In this document: one piece after another, positions 35,339 to 64,000 of the stretch | Layout: the number at the start of each line of letters is the position of its first letter | Numbering within the stretch: the stretch's first letter is position 1 | From: Actinosynnema pretiosum | GTDB taxonomy: Bacteria > Actinomycetota > Actinomycetes > Mycobacteriales > Pseudonocardiaceae | NCBI RefSeq assembly: GCF_024171695.1 | Contig: NZ_JAMTCF010000010.1 | Location: forward strand, 186,001 to 250,000 | Length of the DNA: 64,000 bases | Direction: 5' to 3' | Position numbers and translations under genes: made by a program | The notes under the pieces: model-generated | What the model saw: only the letters and a program-made list of their open reading frames with translations | The model's database searches: none | What the model was told of the DNA's origin: nothing

Positions 35339-35512
35339 CACGCTCGCCCCGTGCTGCTGCGCCAGCTTCTCCAGGAACACCGGCAGCCGCTTCACCGCGC
35401 TCTCCTTGACCCGCGCCGTCCGCACCACCCCGCTGCCGTGGTCGGTCACGGTCAGCTCGTACCCGCCGCCGACCTCGACCAGCTCGGCCGAGTACACGAC
35501 CCGGTCACCCAT
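35333..35512 (-). CDS. Small hypothetical protein, 59 aa
   Basis: Leftward ATG 35512 overlaps the stop region of the SRPBCC gene by eight bases, which suggests coupled translation. The product begins MGDRVVYSAELVEVGGGYEL and ends QQHGASVR; a beta-rich first half and a helix KRLPVFLEKLAQQHG follow. Not recognised. The stop lies in the outer arm of the bidirectional terminator. The tight overlap and codon bias argue for a real gene. Confidence 0.65.
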   Translation of the reverse strand: MGDRVVYSAELVEVGGGYELTVTDHGSGVVRTARVKESAVKRLPVFLEKLAQQHGASVR

Positions 35513-36266
35513 CGGACCCCACCGCCCCGGCGCAGGCGCCGTCCAGCAGGCCGTCCAGCCACGCCTGCCACCGCCGCGCCTCGGTCCCGCCGTCGACGCC
35601 GGGCGCGAACAGGTGGTGAGCCACCCAGGTCGGCCACCGCCAGCGGTCGCCGCCGAAGAACCGGTACAGCCCGTCCTGGGTCCGCACCCCGACGAAGTCC
35701 TGGTCCCGGTAGTCCAGCACGCCCTCCAGGGGCGCCAGCCCCAGCGGCTCCAACCGGACGCGGGAGCCCGCGACGTCCGAGTCCACCAGCCCCAGCGCGC
35801 CCGCGACGATCCCCAGCTCCCCCACCCCGGCGTGCTCCCGCGCCGCCTTCACGTAGGTCGCGGGCCGCCCGTCGAAGTGCCGCAGGTACTCGGCGAGGCC
35901 GTGGTGGTAGAAGCCCGCGTACCGGGCCGCCGCGTCCCCCCTCGTGTCCCAGCCCTCGTCCGGCTCGCCCTCGTGCACCCAGTGGATGTCCGCGCGCAGC
36001 CGCACGCCCCCGCCGGTCCCGTCGAGCCGGTAGCTCAGCGTGGTGGAGAACCCGTTCCCGTCCCCGGCCCGGCAGGCGAACCGGTGCGGCGGCTCCCACT
36101 CGACCACCTCGGCCCCGCCGCGCGACACCGCGCCGCCGACCCCCGGCTCGACCTCCATGGGGTAGAGCCACCCCAGGTTCCCGGCACCGGTGGTGATCGC
36201 CCGCCACACGCGCTCCGGCGGGTGCGCCAGCTCCTGCTCCTCGGTGATGGTCAGCTCACGGGGCAC
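35505..36266 (-). CDS. SRPBCC / AHSA1-like domain protein
   Basis: 253 aa. The start TITEEQELAHPPERVWRAIT is the typical opening of AHSA1-type START-fold proteins, followed by GGAVSRGG and VVEWEPPHRFACRAG. Such proteins bind hydrophobic ligands in a cavity; many actinobacterial members are paired with ArsR regulators. The second half (residues about 120-250) is an extra region ending with a HHLFAPGVDGGTEARRW segment. GTG 36266 is chosen for GAGAGGAACG upstream. It follows the P450 by 34 bp, possibly with its own promoter, and overlaps the small gene downstream. Confidence 0.85.
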   Translation of the reverse strand: MPRELTITEEQELAHPPERVWRAITTGAGNLGWLYPMEVEPGVGGAVSRGGAEVVEWEPPHRFACRAGDGNGFSTTLSYRLDGTGGGVRLRADIHWVHEGEPDEGWDTRGDAAARYAGFYHHGLAEYLRHFDGRPATYVKAAREHAGVGELGIVAGALGLVDSDVAGSRVRLEPLGLAPLEGVLDYRDQDFVGVRTQDGLYRFFGGDRWRWPTWVAHHLFAPGVDGGTEARRWQAWLDGLLDGACAGAVGSDG

Positions 36267-36282
36267 GGCGTTCCTCTCCACG

Positions 36283-36304
36283 ACGAAATAACATGAAATT
36301 TCAA
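36283..36304 (-). promoter_or_regulatory. AT-rich palindrome, possible promoter/operator of the SRPBCC gene
   Basis: The perfect palindrome TGAAATTTCA (36294-36303) and a direct repeat GAAAT-aacat-GAAAT (36285-36299) stand out in very GC-rich DNA and lie 17-38 bases before the SRPBCC start. They overlap the P450 stop codon. An ArsR-like or other repressor could bind here (inference). Confidence 0.4.
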
Positions 36305-37509
36305 CGAACCACCGGGAGGGCGATCAGCTTGCGCTGCAACGGGTTCCGGTGCCACTCCAGCCCGTCCCCGCGCAGCCGCAGCCCCGGCGAGGAGCGCACC
36401 AGCGACCCGATCGCCAGCTCCACCTCCAGCCGCGCCAGCGACGCGCCGAGGCAGAAGTGCGGCCCGTGCCCGAACGCCAGGCTCCCCCGCCCGGACCGGG
36501 TGAGGTCGAACAGGTCCGGGTCGGCGTGCCGCAGGGGGTCGCGGTTGGCCGAGGCCAGCCCCAGGTAGGCGAGGTCCCCCTCGCGCAGCAGCCGTCCGCC
36601 CAGCTCCACGTCCGCCGCGAGCACGCGGGTGATCACCTGGGTCGGCGAGTCGTACCGGGCGCACTCGTCCACCGCCCGCCCCACCAGGTCGGGCCGGGCG
36701 CGCAGCAGCGCCAGCTGCCCTGGGTGGCGCAGCAGCGCGAGGACCCCGTTGCCGATCAGGTGCGTGGTGGTCTCGTCCCCGGCCGTGATGATCACGTAGC
36801 AGGTGGACAGCAGCTCCTCCTCGGTGAGCCGGTCGTCCTCGGCCTGCACCGCGACGAGCGCGCTGACCACGTCCGCCCCCGGCTCCTCCCGCCGCCGCGC
36901 GGCCAGCCACGACAGGTACTCGTGGAACTCGCCCACCACCCGCTCGGACCGCCCGACGTCGGCCAGCAGGTCCCGCAGCACCGCGAACCAGCCCCGCACG
37001 CGCGGCCGGTCGGCCTCGGGCACGGCGAACAGCTCGCAGATCACCTCGTTCGCCAGCGGCATCGCCAGCTCGCCGACCACGTCCAGCTCGGGCCCGGCCT
37101 TGGCGAGCAGCCCGTCGACCACCCGCTGCACGTCCCCGCGCAGCCGCTCCACCCGCCGGGCGGTGAACCCCCGGCTGACCAGCCGCCGCAACCGCGAGTG
37201 CTCGGGCGCGTCGGTGTTGGACATGACCCGTCCCAGCCGGGCGGTGAGCCTGCTCAGCTCCCGCACCACCGGGCTGCCCGCGCCCAGCGCCGCGGTCATC
37301 CGGTCGCGGTCGCTGGACATCCTCGGGTCGGCCAGCGCGGCCTCGACGTCGGCGCTCCTGCTGATCAGCCACGCCCCGCGCACCCGGTGCACGGGGGCGT
37401 GCTCGCGCATCACCGCGTAGAAGGGGTACGGGTCGGCGCGGAACCCCGGCCCCGCCATCTCCTCGGCGGGGTCGAACGGCAGGGCCGGGGCGACGACACC
37501 GCTGCTCAC
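36301..37509 (-). CDS. Cytochrome P450
   Basis: 402 aa, soluble bacterial class I P450. Heme-binding loop [17 protein letters not shown] near residue 345 with the Cys ligand, ExxR in DECARYDSP, and the oxygen-binding helix AGDETTT are all intact. Ferredoxin partners are not nearby. Its GTG 37509 overlaps the mbtH stop (GTGA) and it follows the large NRPS in one operon, so it probably hydroxylates or couples an aromatic, prolyl or other residue of that peptide, free or carrier-bound. The aromatic Phe and Tyr modules make phenyl or beta-carbon oxidation plausible (inference). Confidence 0.93.
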   Translation of the reverse strand: MSSGVVAPALPFDPAEEMAGPGFRADPYPFYAVMREHAPVHRVRGAWLISRSADVEAALADPRMSSDRDRMTAALGAGSPVVRELSRLTARLGRVMSNTDAPEHSRLRRLVSRGFTARRVERLRGDVQRVVDGLLAKAGPELDVVGELAMPLANEVICELFAVPEADRPRVRGWFAVLRDLLADVGRSERVVGEFHEYLSWLAARRREEPGADVVSALVAVQAEDDRLTEEELLSTCYVIITAGDETTTHLIGNGVLALLRHPGQLALLRARPDLVGRAVDECARYDSPTQVITRVLAADVELGGRLLREGDLAYLGLASANRDPLRHADPDLFDLTRSGRGSLAFGHGPHFCLGASLARLEVELAIGSLVRSSPGLRLRGDGLEWHRNPLQRKLIALPVVR

Positions 37510-37727
37510 GTGCCGGACCGCCCCTCCATGGCCTCGACCAGGCTGCGCGGTCGCAGGTCGGTCCAGTTGCGCTCGACGTAGTCCAGGCAGGCCTCGCGGG
37601 TGTCCTCGGGGTGCGCGATCGCCCACCCGGCGGGCACCTCGGCGAACACTGGCCACAGCGAGTGCTGGCCCTCGTCGTTGACGAGCACGAGGTAGCGGCC
37701 CTCGGGGTCCTCGAAGGGGTTGGTCAC
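37506..37727 (-). CDS. MbtH family NRPS accessory protein
   Basis: 73 aa. The signature [19 protein letters not shown] and WTDLRPRSL is clear. GTG 37727 has a strong GAGGAGGAA site; a longer frame to 37775 lacks support. It follows the large NRPS stop by 47 bp and overlaps the P450 start by four bases, so it is expected to assist the A domains of that NRPS. It differs in sequence from the MbtH at 7120, consistent with separate clusters. Confidence 0.95.
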   Translation of the reverse strand: MTNPFEDPEGRYLVLVNDEGQHSLWPVFAEVPAGWAIAHPEDTREACLDYVERNWTDLRPRSLVEAMEGRSGT

Positions 37728-37774
37728 GGTGGTTCCTCCTCGATCGGTGGTGGGTTCTGGTCGGGTGGTGGGCA

Positions 37775-62785
<25,011 letters not shown>

Positions 62786-63240
62786 GGCGGAACCTTCCGG
62801 GTGTTCTCGGGGAGCTGGTGGGAAGTGGGTGGGAAAACGCGGGGGAAAGCGGGGAAACGCGGGAAACGTGGGGGAAAGCGGGTGGGACCGCCGCATGACC
62901 TGCCGGGCTCGCGTGGCGCGCGGGTTCCGGACCTGCGTGGTGGGCGGGTTCCGGGTCCGCCTGAGGCGCGGGTTCCGGCCCCGTGAGACGCGGGTTCTGC
63001 AGCGGGTGCGGTCGCCCTCGGGGCCGACGCCGGGTTCACGGGAGGGCGCGCGGGAGCTGGTGCGCACCGGCCTGTGAGGACGGGTCGGACGGGAGGGGCG
63101 GCAGCGGTGATCGGGTCCGGCGGCGGGGTGGGACCAACCGTGGAGCGGGAGCAGCGGCGGATCGGGGGCAGCGGGGCGGGATCTGGGGCAGCAGCGGATC
63201 TGGGCGCGGTCAGGACCGGCGGTCGATCAGCAGCAGCGGG
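62786..63240. promoter_or_regulatory. Repeat-rich region upstream of the large NRPS
   Basis: No gene is supported. At 62830-62885 there are five to six copies of a GCGGGGGAAA-like decamer, read GTTTCCCGC/CTTTCCCCC on the NRPS strand, 45-100 bases before the start codon. At about 62918-62998 a GCGCGGGTTCCGG-like segment recurs four times about 25-30 bases apart. Both could be regulator-binding sites or simple repeat drift. I see no clear -35/-10. Confidence 0.5.
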
Positions 63241-63444
63241 CAGTCGGGGGCAGCGGGCAGTCGGGGGCAGCGGGCAGTCGGGGGCAGCGGGCAGTCGGGG
63301 GCAGCGGGCAGTCGGGGGCAGCGGGGAGTCGGGGGCAGCGGGCAGTCGGGGGCAGCGGGCAGTCGGGGGCAGCGGGCAGTCAGAAGCAGAGGTGCGTCAG
63401 GGGCAGCGGGGAGTCAGAAGCAGAGGTGCGTCAGGGGCAGCGGG
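63241..63444. repeat. Tandem repeat: eight 17-bp units then two 34-bp units
   Basis: The 17-bp unit CAGTCGGGGGCAGCGGG is repeated eight times from 63241 to 63376 with one single-base variant (copy 6). It is followed by two nearly identical 34-bp units (63377-63410, 63411-63444) that are a two-unit derivative containing CAGAAGCAGAGGTGCGTCAG. The array lies between the ABC transporter stop and the NRPS start. The plus strand has regular G runs that could fold as G-quadruplex; leftward RNA would be C-rich. Confidence 0.92.
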
Positions 63445-63557
63445 GAGTCAGCGGCAGCGGTCGGGCGGTGCTGGCGGTCCGGTGGCGCCGTGGTGGTCGG
63501 GCGGTGCTGGCGGTCGGTCTGCGCCGTGGTGGTCGGGTGGCGCCGTGGTGGTCGCGG

Positions 63558-64000
63558 TCAGGGCTTGGCGCCTGCTTGGAGCTCCCACAGGGAGGCGTAG
63601 AGGCCCGATCTGGCGAGGAGTTCGTCGTGGGTGCCCTGTTCGGCGACGACTCCGCCCTTGTCCAGGACGTGGATGCGGTGGGCGTGGCGGATGGTGGTCA
63701 GCCGGTGCGCGATCACGATCGTGGTGCGGCCCTCGGCGAACCTGGCCAGCGCGCGCTGGATCGCGGCCTCGGTCTTGTTGTCCACGGCCGAGGTCGCCTC
63801 GTCCAGGACCACCACCGGCGGGTTCTTGAGCACCGTTCTGGCCAGCACGATCCGCTGCCGCTGGCCTCCGGACAGCGAGGCGCCGTGCTCGCCGACGACC
63901 GTGTCGTAGCCGAGCGGGAGGGCCTCGACGAACTCGTGCGCCTCCGCGGTGCGGGCGGCGGCGCGGACCTGCTCGTCGGTGGCGGAGAACGTGCCGTAGC
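63558..64000 (-). CDS. ABC exporter, C-terminal ATPase part, runs off the right edge
   Basis: About 147 C-terminal residues of an ABC ATPase of the MDR/lipid-exporter type (membrane domain and nucleotide domain in one chain would lie to the right). Visible: signature [16 protein letters not shown], Walker [15 protein letters not shown]-loop [20 protein letters not shown] and the family ending [20 protein letters not shown]. It may export the peptide of the NRPS downstream, a common arrangement (inference). A 772-bp repetitive gap separates it from the NRPS start, so co-transcription is uncertain. Confidence 0.9.
   Translation of the reverse strand, partial: YGTFSATDEQVRAAARTAEAHEFVEALPLGYDTVVGEHGASLSGGQRQRIVLARTVLKNPPVVVLDEATSAVDNKTEAAIQRALARFAEGRTTIVIAHRLTTIRHAHRIHVLDKGGVVAEQGTHDELLARSGLYASLWELQAGAKP

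Noticed and set aside
63241-63444. CRISPR array
   Set aside because: Head-to-tail units of 17 bp without unique spacers and no cas genes; a simple tandem repeat.

Overview
The window is high-GC actinomycete DNA. Signs of this are strong G/C third-position bias, many GTG starts, ATGA/GTGA stop-start overlaps, GGAGG ribosome sites and TAGGGT leaderless promoters. The mix of large NRPS genes, MbtH proteins, an ECF-type cobalt transporter and a narGHJI nitrate reductase fits Pseudonocardiales (for example Actinosynnema or Saccharothrix); the genus is inference only. Long ORFs on the strand opposite the NRPS genes are GC-bias shadows and were left out.

Left region, 1-16.5 kb: a nonribosomal peptide cluster. 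Two NRPS genes run leftward: C-A-T-C-A-T at 565-6936, and a second starting with a C domain at 541 that runs off the edge. A tightly coupled rightward operon diverges from them: mbtH, a LanB-like protein, a free-standing A domain, a threonine-dehydratase-like PLP enzyme with a long repetitive N-terminal extension, a free-standing carrier protein, a second LanB-like protein and an ornithine cyclodeaminase-like enzyme. The two LanB-like proteins are about 760-770 aa, seem to lack the elimination domain, and have no RiPP precursor beside them; they flank a standalone A/carrier pair. This is the most unusual system in the window. It suggests aminoacyl-tRNA chemistry on a carrier-bound or NRPS-made substrate, possibly combined with diamino-acid supply.

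Middle region, 16.5-35.5 kb: mostly core functions. It holds two unknown small genes, an orphan 42-aa SapB/AmfS-like lanthipeptide precursor with one complete ring motif, P-loop kinases, a cobalamin riboswitch with cbiMNQO, narK, a MerR regulator, narGHJI (leftward), a PucR regulator, a DadA-type oxidase and a GreA-like protein. Several strong hairpin terminators separate these units.

Right region, 35.3-64 kb: a second leftward nonribosomal peptide cluster with its own MbtH and a P450. Its core is one 8,336-aa NRPS with seven modules, an N-methyltransferase in module 6 and a terminal thioesterase. My hand-read pockets predict X-Thr-Thr-Pro-Phe-(N-Me)Tyr-X. Upstream is a 0.8-kb repeat-rich gap with eight 17-bp tandem repeats, then the 3' end of an ABC exporter gene. 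An SRPBCC protein and a 59-aa protein lie downstream of the P450.

A theme across the window is in-frame low-complexity expansion: A-domain C-terminal subdomains of both NRPSs, the PLP enzyme N-terminus, and two intergenic regions carry short GC-rich tandem repeats.
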